From Gemmatimonadota bacterium (GTDB lineage Bacteria; Gemmatimonadota; Gemmatimonadetes; Gemmatimonadales; GWC2-71-9), in the NCBI GenBank assembly GCA_029863245.1, contig JAOTVV010000006.1:99362-141161 (forward strand): 41,800 nucleotides of DNA, in the 5' to 3' direction. The translations under genes were made by a program, and so were the position numbers. Shown piece after piece: positions 1 through 7,759 of the stretch. The stretch's first letter is position 1. Each line of letters starts with the position of its first letter. Under the pieces are notes generated by a model. That model saw nothing but the letters and a program-made list of their open reading frames with translations. It searched no databases and was not told where the DNA came from.

Positions 1-1
1 C

Positions 2-133
2 GTTGTGGTGGGGTCACACGGGAAAGGATGGATCGATCGCGTGCTGTTGGGGAGCACGACCGAGCGGCTCCTCAACCGGTTACCGTGCTCGCTCCTCATC
101 ATCCCCGTGCACGGCAGGGTCAGCTCCAGGTAA
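2..133 (+). CDS. Universal stress protein, C-terminal fragment
   Basis: This is the last 43 codons of a gene that begins before the window. The frame reads VVVGSHGKGWIDRVLLGSTT and ends in a TAA at 131-133. The G-[ST]-x-G-x9-G-[ST] pattern, followed by a hydrophobic strand (CSLLIIPV), is the nucleotide-binding C-terminus of the UspA family. Thirteen bases separate its stop from the CBS-domain gene, so the two are probably co-transcribed, a common pairing in stress loci. Whether the protein has one or two Usp domains cannot be seen. Confidence 0.8.
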   Translation, partial: VVVGSHGKGWIDRVLLGSTTERLLNRLPCSLLIIPVHGRVSSR

Positions 134-146
134 AGAGGTACAGCAC

Positions 147-548
147 ATGAAGGTTGCCGATCTCATGAAGACCGATTTGGCGGTCGTGAACGAGGACATC
201 TCGCTCAAGGACGCCATCATTCAGCTCGCTGACGCGCGGGTGCGAGGGGTACCGGTCGTCGACAGACGTGGGCGGCTGGTCGGTGTGCTTTCCGCGAGCG
301 ACGTGGTGCAGGCCACCGCCGAACAATCGAGCACCGGAGAGCGCGGCGAGGTCTTCGAGGAAATGCCGGTCCGCGACCTCATGAGCACACCTCCGCAGAC
401 CATCGGCCCCGACGAAGACGTGCGCCGTGCCGCTCAGCAGATGCTGACCCTCGACGTGCACCGACTCTTCGTGGTGAGCACCGACGAGCTGCTCGGCGTG
501 ATCTCGCAGAGCGACCTTGTCCGAGCGGTCGCCAAGGGCAGTCTCTGA
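147..548 (+). CDS. CBS-domain pair protein
   Basis: A 133-residue protein made almost entirely of two CBS motifs, about residues 1-60 and 70-130. Each carries the typical pattern: MKTDLAVVNEDISLKDAI and GVPVVDRRGRLVGVLSASD in the first, MSTPPQTIGPDEDVRRAA and LFVVSTDELLGVISQSDL in the second. Such stand-alone Bateman modules bind adenine nucleotides and usually act as energy-state sensors in the cytoplasm, often with a partner. The ATG at 147 is preferred over longer in-frame openings because it follows an AGAGG-type ribosome site and fits the family N-terminus, and because the upstream part is already used by the stress-protein frame. No effector domain is fused. Confidence 0.94.
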   Translation: MKVADLMKTDLAVVNEDISLKDAIIQLADARVRGVPVVDRRGRLVGVLSASDVVQATAEQSSTGERGEVFEEMPVRDLMSTPPQTIGPDEDVRRAAQQMLTLDVHRLFVVSTDELLGVISQSDLVRAVAKGSL

Positions 549-588
549 CCTGCTCTGCTCAGCGAGTCACACCCCACTCCGAAGAGCG

Positions 589-1317
589 CTACAGATACTG
601 CGCGAAAATCACCATGGCGAGCAGCGTCACCGTCACGGTGACCGCAACTCCGTGCCGCTGATCCTGCCCGTACGCTTCGGGGAGCAGCTCCTCGATCACC
701 ATGAAGACCATCGCGCCCGCAGCGAATCCGATGCCGTAGGGGAGGATCCGCGCGAACGTGTCCACCAACAGGAAGGCCGGAACCGCCATCAGGGGTTGGG
801 GAAGCGAGGACATCACGCTCCACATTGCGCATCCTAGAACGCTCGTCCCCTGCGGTCGCATCACGGCGCTGATCGCAAGACCCTCGGGAATGTTGTGCAC
901 GGCAATGGCGATGACGATCACCAAAGCGAGCGTCATGCCTCCGCCGAACGACACGCCCACCGCCACACCCTCGGCAAAGGAGTGGACCGTCATCACCACC
1001 ATCAGCAGCACCGCGCGGCGGGCACCGACCCCCCGGCTCCCACCGAACTCCAGATCGTAGCGTTTGAGGATCGCGTGGGTGACGAGGATGAAGAGCACCC
1101 CAGCCATGCCGCCGCCGATCGTCTGCCAGCTCCCGTACTGCGTCCCCTCGGCAACGAGCCCGAAACTCGCGCCCAGCATCAGCCCCGACGCCACGGCATT
1201 CGACTGGGCCGTGATCCTCGGGGAGAGCCGGCGCACGAACGCAAAGGGCAACGCCCCCAACCCCGTCGCGAGCGCGGTGACGAGACCGTAGAGGAAGACG
1301 ATGATGACGAGATGCAC
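589..1317 (-). CDS. ZIP family metal transporter (second of a tandem pair)
   Basis: A 242-residue polytopic membrane protein of the ZIP (Zrt/Irt-like) family, which imports divalent metals such as Zn2+ into the cytoplasm. The two metal-site helices are clear: HSFAEGVAVG near residue 111 and HNIPEGL near residue 141, with their paired His and Glu. Roughly eight hydrophobic segments are present and there is no long His-rich loop. The start is a GTG directly following the TGA of the upstream ZIP gene (zero-base junction), so translation is probably coupled. Metal specificity cannot be told from sequence alone. Confidence 0.93.
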   Translation of the reverse strand: MHLVIIVFLYGLVTALATGLGALPFAFVRRLSPRITAQSNAVASGLMLGASFGLVAEGTQYGSWQTIGGGMAGVLFILVTHAILKRYDLEFGGSRGVGARRAVLLMVVMTVHSFAEGVAVGVSFGGGMTLALVIVIAIAVHNIPEGLAISAVMRPQGTSVLGCAMWSVMSSLPQPLMAVPAFLLVDTFARILPYGIGFAAGAMVFMVIEELLPEAYGQDQRHGVAVTVTVTLLAMVIFAQYL

Positions 1318-2085
1318 TCAGCCCCCGGGACCGAGGCTCACGAGCAAAGCGACCATGCCCATGGCCACGAGCGTGACGAGCGCGATGCTCGTGCTGCCGG
1401 CCTCCCGATAGCACTCGGGCAGCAACTCGGCGAGCACGAGGTAGATGAGCGAGCCGACGGCGAAGCCCAAGGCCCACGGCATGAGTCCCGGGGCGGCGGC
1501 GATGAGGGCAAACGTCACGATGGCGAGGAGCACCTGGCTCACATTGGTCGCGACGGCCAGTCCGGCGGCGTCACGGAGCCGGACGCTCCGGGAGGTGAGG
1601 ATTGCCGCGAGGACGGTCCCCTCCGGTACATTGTGCACGGCGATGGCGAGCGCGGTGAATACCCCGAACGAGAGGTTCACCGCCATCGCCGCTCCGATGG
1701 CCACCCCCTCCGCCGCCGAATGCACCGCGTTCACGAGGAGGACCTTGTAGCCGTAATCCGGGCTGGTCTCGTCCAGCCGATTGAGATCGAGTTCACTGGT
1801 ACCCGAGGCGGCGTGCGTTCGATTCACGAACAGGATGCCCAGGAGGGCGCCGAGCGCGCCGCTCAGCGGCACACGCTCACGAGCGCTCACCAGCAGGGCA
1901 TAGGCCACACCGAGCATGAGGCCCCCGGCCAGCGCGTTCGACCAACCGATCCAGTGTCGTGGAAGCTTTCGCCGGCCGAGGAGTGGCAGCACCCCAACCG
2001 CCGCCATACCGGCGGCAAGCGACGAGTAGAAGAGCACGACCAAGGTTGGGTCCACGGTCCGATCACGGCGAAGACGCCTGCACAT
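1318..2085 (-). CDS. ZIP family metal transporter (first of a tandem pair)
   Basis: A ZIP-family transporter, 255 residues from the ATG at 2085. The frame stays open to a TTG at 2151, which would add 22 basic residues that do not look like a ZIP N-terminus, so the shorter form is preferred. The metal-binding helices carry HSAAEGVAIG and HNVPEGT, matching the second gene's motifs, but the two proteins are otherwise clearly diverged and are not a recent duplication. It has about eight membrane segments. It is the first gene of a two-gene unit transcribed away from the GAF kinase gene. Zn2+, Fe2+ or Mn2+ uptake is the family role. Confidence 0.92.
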   Translation of the reverse strand: MCRRLRRDRTVDPTLVVLFYSSLAAGMAAVGVLPLLGRRKLPRHWIGWSNALAGGLMLGVAYALLVSARERVPLSGALGALLGILFVNRTHAASGTSELDLNRLDETSPDYGYKVLLVNAVHSAAEGVAIGAAMAVNLSFGVFTALAIAVHNVPEGTVLAAILTSRSVRLRDAAGLAVATNVSQVLLAIVTFALIAAAPGLMPWALGFAVGSLIYLVLAELLPECYREAGSTSIALVTLVAMGMVALLVSLGPGG

Positions 2086-2192
2086 TACCGACCCGGCCAG
2101 GTCGGCGACAAGGCGCGCGCGTCCCGGCCGCAGGGATCGGATCTCCGACAAACGGGCTAGAGAAGGATCAGAGGCCGGATTAGCTTGAGATC

Positions 2193-3431
2193 ATGAGTGC
2201 CGACATGGGCCGCCGCGAGATCTGGCATCGCGCGGAACAACTCTGCCGCGCCGGTATCCGCATCGCCTCGGTGCACGAGCTCGATGCCGTGCTGACGGAG
2301 GTCGTCGAGTCCGCCCGAGCGGTGATCGGGTCACGATTCGCGGCCCTGGGAGTGCTGCACGCGGATGGTGACCACCTGGAGCGGTTCATTACGAGCGGCA
2401 TCGGTGACGCCGAGAAGTCACGACTCGGCGGACCGCCGAGCGGCCACGGCATTCTCGGTCTCCTCATCACGGACCCGCACCCCATCCGCCTCAAGGACCT
2501 CACGAAGCATCCGAAGTTCACGGGGATGCCAAAGCAACATGCCCCCATGCGGTCCTTTCTCGGGGTGCCCATCCACGGTCGCGAACGACCTATCGGCAAC
2601 CTGTATCTCACCGAGAAGATCGGTGCCGAGGAGTTCAGCGAAGAGGACGAGAAGGTCGCGGTCATGCTCGCCGCGTATGCGGCGGTCGCTGTGGAGAATG
2701 CCCGGTTTCATCAGGATCGCGAGCGATTGCTCGCCGAGCTCCGCGGCATGCACGACTCACGCGAGCGATTCTACGCCATGACGAACCACGAGCTGCGCAA
2801 CGCCCTGACGGCAGTTCACGGCTGGGCCGAGCTCTGGGTTCGGAAGACCGCTCCCGACACACCGCGGGCGGCAATCGAAGTCCAGGAATCGGCTGAGCGA
2901 GCGCTCAACCTGCTGGAAGATCTGCTCGATCTGAGCCGTCTCGACGCCGACAAGCTCGAACCCAAGCTCATCGATGCCGATGCCTGGAACATCGTGCGGG
3001 AATCGGTGGCAACGGTCGAACCGGCGGCGGAGCGGAAAGGCATCGCCGTCCGCGTGACCGGCCCCGATGGGACCATCGACTGCCGCACCGATCCTCAGCG
3101 GGTTCGGCAGATCCTCATCAACCTGTTGACCAATGCAGTGCGGCACAGCCCCCAGGACGACACGATCGACGTCAAGGTCCGGGCGTCCAACGGCGAAATG
3201 CGGTTCGATGTGGTGGATCACGGCGAGGGCATCGCGCCCGAGCAGCAGGCCATCATCTTCGAGGCCTTCGAGCGGGCCGGCAAACAGACCGAACGCGGGA
3301 CCGGTCTTGGCCTGGCATTGTCCCGAAAGCTGGCCCGTTTGCTGGGCGGCGATCTTCGGGTCGAGAGTCAGCTCGGACACGGCGCCCACTTCTCTCTCAA
3401 CATCCCACGATTTGCCGATGCGTCTTCATAA
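2193..3431 (+). CDS. GAF-domain sensor histidine kinase (soluble)
   Basis: A 412-residue cytoplasmic histidine kinase with no membrane segment. A GAF domain covers about residues 15-172 (for example FLGVPIHGRERPIGNLYLTE) and would bind a small ligand or chromophore that is not identifiable here. The HisKA helix has the phospho-acceptor His199 in MTNHELRNALTAVHG; this N-H-E-L-R form is a common variant of SHELRTPL. The HATPase domain shows the N-box ILINLLTNAVRHSP, G1 VDHGEGI and G2 RGTGLGLA. No response regulator is fused. The OmpR-type regulator 58 bases downstream is a possible partner, but that regulator overlaps its own kinase gene, so this kinase may be an additional input or an orphan. 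Confidence 0.95.
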   Translation: MSADMGRREIWHRAEQLCRAGIRIASVHELDAVLTEVVESARAVIGSRFAALGVLHADGDHLERFITSGIGDAEKSRLGGPPSGHGILGLLITDPHPIRLKDLTKHPKFTGMPKQHAPMRSFLGVPIHGRERPIGNLYLTEKIGAEEFSEEDEKVAVMLAAYAAVAVENARFHQDRERLLAELRGMHDSRERFYAMTNHELRNALTAVHGWAELWVRKTAPDTPRAAIEVQESAERALNLLEDLLDLSRLDADKLEPKLIDADAWNIVRESVATVEPAAERKGIAVRVTGPDGTIDCRTDPQRVRQILINLLTNAVRHSPQDDTIDVKVRASNGEMRFDVVDHGEGIAPEQQAIIFEAFERAGKQTERGTGLGLALSRKLARLLGGDLRVESQLGHGAHFSLNIPRFADASS

Positions 3432-3489
3432 AGAGTGGTTCACAGTCGCTTAAGCACGCACTTACCTCGCGCCGGCTAGGGTTTTCCAC

Positions 3490-4170
3490 ATGCGGATCCT
3501 TGTAGTCGAGGACGACCGGAAGGTCGCAGGCTTCATCGAGATGGGTCTCCGAGAAGAGGGCTACGCCGTCGACGTGGCCAAAGACGGTGAGGAGGCCACC
3601 GTCTTCGCGCACATCAACGACTACGACGCGATTCTGCTCGACCTCATGCTCCCGAAGAAGAACGGCCTCCAGGTGGCGGCAGAGCTGAGACGTGAGGGGC
3701 GGAGCACGCCCATCCTGATGCTCACCGCCCGCGATGCGACCGAGGACGTTGTCCGGGGGCTGGACGCCGGCGCGGACGACTACCTCACGAAGCCCTTCAA
3801 GTTCGACGAGTTGCTCGCGCGCCTCCGTGCGCTCGTGCGGCGTGGCGGCGCGGCTCGACTCGATCGCCTCTCGTACGGTCCACTGGAAATGGATCGACTC
3901 AAGCACCGCGCCTGGGCGGGCGAACATGCGCTCGACCTCACACCACGGGAGTTCCAGCTGCTCGAGCATTTCATGCTCCACCCCGAAGACGTAGTCCGTC
4001 GCACGGAGCTGCTCGAGAAAGTGTGGGACATGCACTTCGACCCTGAGAGCAACGTTGTCGATGTTCACGTCGGCAACCTGCGACGCAAGCTGCGCGAGGC
4101 CGGGTTCGACGGTCTCATCCAGACGGTGCGAGGGGTCGGGTTCTGCCTGAAGCGGAACAGCACAGACTGA
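3490..4170 (+). CDS. OmpR/PhoB-family response regulator
   Basis: A 226-residue two-component regulator. The receiver (residues 1-120) has the acidic pair VVEDD, the phospho-acceptor Asp51 in LLDLMLP, and Lys in YLTKPF. The C-terminal winged helix (about 128-224) has the family pattern LDLTPREFQLLEHFMLHP and VVDVHVGNLRRKL and contacts DNA. The last base of its TGA is the first base of the kinase ATG (TGATG), so the two are translationally coupled and form a cognate pair. The small, signal-peptide-free protein acts in the cytoplasm. Target genes are unknown; the neighbouring DUF2892 and cytochrome genes are candidates by position only. Confidence 0.97.
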   Translation: MRILVVEDDRKVAGFIEMGLREEGYAVDVAKDGEEATVFAHINDYDAILLDLMLPKKNGLQVAAELRREGRSTPILMLTARDATEDVVRGLDAGADDYLTKPFKFDELLARLRALVRRGGAARLDRLSYGPLEMDRLKHRAWAGEHALDLTPREFQLLEHFMLHPEDVVRRTELLEKVWDMHFDPESNVVDVHVGNLRRKLREAGFDGLIQTVRGVGFCLKRNSTD

Positions 4171-5558
4171 TGTACTCCCTGCGCCGCACGGTGTCCGTGC
4201 GGTTTTCCCTCACCATCTGTGCGGCCCTCCTCGTCATCGCACTGTGGGCGTTCCTAGGTGCGCGTCGGGTGCTCCAGGAATCGCTGGACCGCAACATCGC
4301 TGCGGAGGCACACCTGCAGACCGCTGTCATCTCTTCGCGGCTCCCCATCGCGATCCAGCCCGAACACGAGGATTGGTCGAGCTTCGTTCGGGAGGTCAAT
4401 CGCTTTGTCGTCGTGCGAAACGCCGAAGGGGTCATTGTGCAGACCAACACGCCTCTGGCGGCCGACCTGCCGCTAGATCGTGCGAGCTTCGAGCGCGCCC
4501 GTCGCGGGGGCACGGCGTGGGCAGGCCAGCGATGGCGCAACGGCAGGATCCGTTCCTTCTATCTCGCTGTCCCGGCGGGCGGGCGTCCCGCAAACGACGT
4601 GCTCCAGGTCGCCGCATCGCTCCAACCCCTGGCCGACGCGAGCCGCGAAGTGCTGTTCCTCATGCTCGGGACCGTATTGCTCGGTGTCGTGGCGACGGTG
4701 ATCGGGGCCAACTGGCTCTCCGCCACCACGGTGGCCCCGGTCCTCGAGATCACCGAGCAGGCTCGATCCATCCAACCCAGCGGGCGCCAGCGCATCACCG
4801 CCTATGCCGACATGGAAGAGTTCGCGGGCCTCGTGGAGGTGCTCAACGACGCGTTTCAGCGACTCGAGCGGGCCTATGATGCTCAGCGGCGCATGATCGC
4901 CGACGCGGGGCACGATTTGCGTACACCGCTCACGGCCATGCGCGGAGCAGTGGAGGTCGCGCTGCGGGGCGAACGGAAGCCGGAGGAATACCGCGCCGTG
5001 CTGGCGAGCGTCCTGGAGGACGTCGACTACCTCACGTCGATCAGCGAGTCGCTGGCCCTCCTCGCACGACTGGAGACCGGGGAACTGGCGCTCGAGCGTG
5101 GGGAGCGGGACGTCGGCTCACTGGTCGAGCGTGCCACGAGGAAGACGCGAGCTCGCGATGCCGAGCGGGTCTTCCGCTGCGAGGCTGGAACCGACGATCT
5201 GAGTGCGCCGGTGGACGGCGAGCTCCTGTCGATTGCGGTGAATCACTTGCTCGACAACACCGTCAAGCACACTCCACCCGGCACGGACGTCCGCGTGACA
5301 CTCACGGGCAACGCGGACACGGTCGGGATCAGGGTCGATGACAGTGGTCCAGGCATACCCGACGACATCCTGCCCAATTTATTCGAGCATTTCTATCGGA
5401 CCGACAGCGCCCGCACGCGAACCGGGGCCGCGGGGCTCGGTCTCACGGTGGCGGCGGCAATCGCCCACGCCCACGGTGGCCAGATCTTGGCCGATCGAAG
5501 TCCGCTGGGGGGGCTCCGCATCACCCTGACGCTCCCACGACAGACACCCGCCGACTGA
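4170..5558 (+). CDS. Membrane sensor histidine kinase, partner of the 3490 regulator
   Basis: A 462-residue transmembrane histidine kinase. Membrane segments lie at about residues 12-32 and 161-185 and bracket a periplasmic sensor of about 125 residues of unrecognised type. A HAMP linker (about 186-238) follows. The HisKA motif is DAGHDLRTPLTAMRG with His248. The HATPase shows the N-box AVNHLLDNTVKH, G1 VDDSGPGIP and G2 GLGLTVAAAIAHAHGG. The layout is like the CusS/QseC group, whose members often answer to metals or envelope signals. The two ZIP genes nearby make metal sensing plausible, but nothing in the sensor domain proves it. Confidence 0.96.
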   Translation: MYSLRRTVSVRFSLTICAALLVIALWAFLGARRVLQESLDRNIAAEAHLQTAVISSRLPIAIQPEHEDWSSFVREVNRFVVVRNAEGVIVQTNTPLAADLPLDRASFERARRGGTAWAGQRWRNGRIRSFYLAVPAGGRPANDVLQVAASLQPLADASREVLFLMLGTVLLGVVATVIGANWLSATTVAPVLEITEQARSIQPSGRQRITAYADMEEFAGLVEVLNDAFQRLERAYDAQRRMIADAGHDLRTPLTAMRGAVEVALRGERKPEEYRAVLASVLEDVDYLTSISESLALLARLETGELALERGERDVGSLVERATRKTRARDAERVFRCEAGTDDLSAPVDGELLSIAVNHLLDNTVKHTPPGTDVRVTLTGNADTVGIRVDDSGPGIPDDILPNLFEHFYRTDSARTRTGAAGLGLTVAAAIAHAHGGQILADRSPLGGLRITLTLPRQTPAD

Positions 5559-5647
5559 CGGCTTCAGCGCTCCTTCACATTTCATTATTGCTGGCTTCAT
5601 GGAGCGGCCCCGATGTTCCCGTATCGGTGCAGGGGACGGGTGCAGCC

Positions 5648-5866
5648 ATGCGAGTCAATGTCGGAAGGGCGGATGCGTGGGTCCGCGGTACCCTGGCGGC
5701 AATCCTGCTCGTCGTCGCCGCGTTGTTCAACGAGCAGATCATCATCTCACTCGGAGCAGCCGTTGTGGCCCTCGCACTCGGCGGCACGGCCCTGACGCAC
5801 AACTGCCCGCTGTACGGCCTCTTCGGCATCGACACCAAAACGCACCATCCTCGGGCGCAGAGCTGA
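5648..5866 (+). CDS. DUF2892 (YgaP-type transmembrane domain) protein
   Basis: A 72-residue inner-membrane protein. It begins MRVNVGRADAWVRGTLAAIL, followed by two hydrophobic helices (about 13-31 and 34-52) and a CPLYGLFGIDT tail. These are the usual marks of the DUF2892 domain, found alone or attached to rhodanese in YgaP. The ATG at 5648 has a GGGGACGGG stretch upstream and matches the family N-terminus; an opening 60 bases earlier is unlikely. The Cys in NCPLYG is conserved in the family. Its function is not established; it often sits in sulfur or redox clusters, and here it precedes the cytochrome genes. Confidence 0.85.
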   Translation: MRVNVGRADAWVRGTLAAILLVVAALFNEQIIISLGAAVVALALGGTALTHNCPLYGLFGIDTKTHHPRAQS

Positions 5867-5880
5867 CCGGACTCGGCCCA

Positions 5881-5900
5881 GGAGGCGAAGTGCCGCCTCC
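5881..5900 (+). terminator. Short hairpin between DUF2892 and cytochrome-barrel genes
   Basis: A perfect 7-bp inverted repeat, GGAGGCG then six bases then CGCCTCC, begins 14 bases after the DUF2892 stop. No T-run follows, so it may be a weak terminator, an mRNA-stabilising hairpin or chance in GC-rich DNA. Confidence 0.3.
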
Positions 5901-5929
5901 CACTCATGAGTCCAGCCTGACATCTGCGC

Positions 5930-5950
5930 CACCTCCACGATTCCGAGGTG
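5930..5950 (+). promoter_or_regulatory. Hairpin that would cover the ribosome site of the cytochrome-barrel gene
   Basis: CACCTC (5930-5935) is the exact reverse complement of GAGGTG (5945-5950) across a 9-base loop. GAGG is the likely Shine-Dalgarno sequence of the ATG at 5956 (spacing about 7). In mRNA the two arms could pair and hide the ribosome site. That role is inference; six base pairs is short. Confidence 0.35.
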
Positions 5951-5955
5951 CATCC

Positions 5956-7164
5956 ATGCGTCCCATTCTCTGCCTCGGCGGGGCTCTTCTCATCCTCTCC
6001 GCGACCGTCGCCACCACACCCGCGGACGGATCGGAAATCCCTGCCTTTGCCCGTCGCTACCGCGCAAGCTGTCAACTCTGCCATACAGCGGTCCCAAAAC
6101 TGTCGGGGTTTGGTGAAGCCTTCGCAGGAAACGGGTTCCGGATGGCCGCCAACGAGCCGCCGCGCGACACGATCGACACTGGAGACCGACTGCTGCAGCT
6201 GAGCCGCGATCTGCCGCTCGCGATCCGGATGGATGCCTATGTGAACGCCTACCTGAACGGGGAGACCAAGGCCGACCTGCAGACCCCTTACAACTTGAAG
6301 ATCCTCTCCGGCGGGACGATCTCGAAGCACCTCTCCTACTATTTCTACTTCTTCCTCTTCGAGCGCGGGGAGATCGGGGGGGTCGAGGACGCCTTCGTCA
6401 CGCTGAACGACCTTGCCGGTCAGCCGGTAGATATTTCCGTCGGGCAATTCCAGGTGTCCGATCCCATGTTCAAACGGGAGCTCAGGCTGGAGTTTCAGGA
6501 CTACGCGATTTATCGGACACGTGTGGGACTCCAACCGACCGACCTGACGTACGACCGGGGGATCATGGCCGTCGCTGACCTTGCCGGATTCACGATCACC
6601 GCCGAGATCCTCAACGGGAACGGGCGGGGGGAGGCCGACTCGAACCGTCAGTTCGACAACGACCCGATCAAGAACGTGTTCGGCCACGTGTCGCGAGACA
6701 TCGGGCCACATCTCCGGATCGGGGGGCTCAGCTATTACGGTCAGCAGCGCTCGGCGTTCGGTGCCGGGCCGTTCGTGGAGAACACGGTGTGGATGGTGGG
6801 CGGCGATGCGACGATCACCGCCGGGCCTGTGGAGCTCAACGTGCAGTACCTCCACCGGGAAGACGACACCCCGACCTTTACCGTCGGTGAGGCCAGGGCC
6901 ACGACCAACGGCGGGTTTGCCGAGTTGATCGTGCATCCGGCCGCCTCACGGTGGTACGGGGTCGCGCTCTACAACTTGATCGATGCCAATCGGCCGCTGC
7001 TGGACGTCCGGCTCGGAGCACCCGGCAACGTCTCGCGGTATCAGGCGGTTACCGCTGGCGTGGGATATCTGCTCCACCGTAACTTCCGGATCCTCGCCGA
7101 GGGGACCTGGGACGTGGAGCTCGAGGAGGCGAGATGGACCCTTGGGCTCACAACGGCGTTCTAA
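5956..7164 (+). CDS. Outer-membrane protein with N-terminal CxxCH heme site and beta-barrel
   Basis: A 402-residue exported protein. A signal peptide covers about residues 1-25 (MRPILCLGGALLILSATVAT, then a polar cleavage region). Directly after it lies a single c-type heme motif, CQLCH at residues 39-43, in FARRYRASCQLCHTAVPKLS. The remaining 350 or so residues are alternating amphipathic strands rich in Tyr, Gly and aromatic girdle residues, ending TLGLTTAF with a terminal Phe, as outer-membrane barrels do. The design (one heme plus a barrel in one chain) resembles the iron oxidase Cyc2, but the heme-region sequence is not that of Cyc2, so no Cyc2 activity is claimed. With two cytochrome c genes immediately downstream, a role in moving electrons across the outer membrane is likely. 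Confidence 0.78.
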   Translation: MRPILCLGGALLILSATVATTPADGSEIPAFARRYRASCQLCHTAVPKLSGFGEAFAGNGFRMAANEPPRDTIDTGDRLLQLSRDLPLAIRMDAYVNAYLNGETKADLQTPYNLKILSGGTISKHLSYYFYFFLFERGEIGGVEDAFVTLNDLAGQPVDISVGQFQVSDPMFKRELRLEFQDYAIYRTRVGLQPTDLTYDRGIMAVADLAGFTITAEILNGNGRGEADSNRQFDNDPIKNVFGHVSRDIGPHLRIGGLSYYGQQRSAFGAGPFVENTVWMVGGDATITAGPVELNVQYLHREDDTPTFTVGEARATTNGGFAELIVHPAASRWYGVALYNLIDANRPLLDVRLGAPGNVSRYQAVTAGVGYLLHRNFRILAEGTWDVELEEARWTLGLTTAF

Positions 7165-7193
7165 GATAAGGACAGCAATTGGAGGGAGTCACC

Positions 7194-7592
7194 ATGCAGC
7201 AATTCACCCGGTTGGGCGCCATCGTCTGCGCGCTCCTCGCGGTCGGCACGGCGTCAGCAGCGGCACAAGGCGCCACCGATCTCCCCGAGGGAGTCACCAA
7301 GGAGATGGTTGCCGACGGTCAGAAGATCTTCAAGGGCCAGGGTCTCTGCCAAGCCTGCCACGGTCCGGAGGGCAAGGGCGTTCCGGGATTGGGGGCCAAC
7401 CTGACCGACACGGAGTGGCTCCACAGCGACGGGTCACATCAAGCGATCATCGAGAGCATCCTCAAAGGCGTGAGCGCCGACAAGTCGTCGACGGGATCGG
7501 TCATGCCGCCAAAGGGAGGGAGTGGTCTCTCGGAGAAGCAGGTCCGCGCGGTGGCCGCGTACGTCTGGAGCGTGAGCCGACCCGCCAAGTGA
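7194..7592 (+). CDS. Periplasmic monoheme cytochrome c
   Basis: A 132-residue c-type cytochrome. A Sec signal peptide (about 1-25, ending ASAAAQG) is followed by one class I cytochrome c domain. The heme motif is CQACH at residues 52-56, and the likely distal ligand is Met in GSVMPPKGG. The ending SEKQVRAVAAYVWSVSR is the usual C-terminal helix. The ATG at 7194 is chosen because GGAGGG lies at the right distance upstream; an in-frame ATG 15 bases earlier overlaps that site. It starts 29 bases after the heme-barrel gene and is probably its soluble electron partner in the periplasm. Confidence 0.94.
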   Translation: MQQFTRLGAIVCALLAVGTASAAAQGATDLPEGVTKEMVADGQKIFKGQGLCQACHGPEGKGVPGLGANLTDTEWLHSDGSHQAIIESILKGVSADKSSTGSVMPPKGGSGLSEKQVRAVAAYVWSVSRPAK

Positions 7593-7600
7593 GCCGATCG

Positions 7601-7631
7601 AGGCGCCGTCGGCCACCGGCCGGCGGCGCCT
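7601..7631 (+). terminator. Strong GC-rich hairpin after the cytochrome c gene
   Basis: A 14-bp stem (7601-7614 with 7618-7631, one G-U pair) closes on a 3-base loop, beginning eight bases after the stop at 7592. There is no T-run after it (TCCCGC), so it may terminate inefficiently or set the mRNA 3' end while allowing read-through to the lipoprotein cytochrome. Confidence 0.55.
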
Positions 7632-7759
7632 TCCCGCGCATGCCTTCACATCAGCAGTTCCCCATTGCAGGTTTAGGCGTTGGCGCCGAGCCCACAACGC
7701 GTGGCGCCCGTTGGAACGTCTTCTCCAATTTCGAACACGACAAGGAGCCGAGAGACAAC

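Noticed and set aside
434..1477. 347-codon minus-strand frame across the ZIP pair
   Set aside because: It is an Arg/Gly-rich out-of-frame reading of the second ZIP gene and part of the first, without hydrophobic segments.
895..2160. 421-codon plus-strand frame opposite the two ZIP genes
   Set aside because: Its product is low-complexity His/Glu/Arg-rich, a mirror of the membrane-protein codons; the minus strand has clear ZIP motifs.
5956..7164. Identification of the heme-barrel protein as the iron oxidase Cyc2
   Set aside because: The layout is similar, but the sequence around CQLCH does not match what I know of Cyc2, so only the general architecture is reported.
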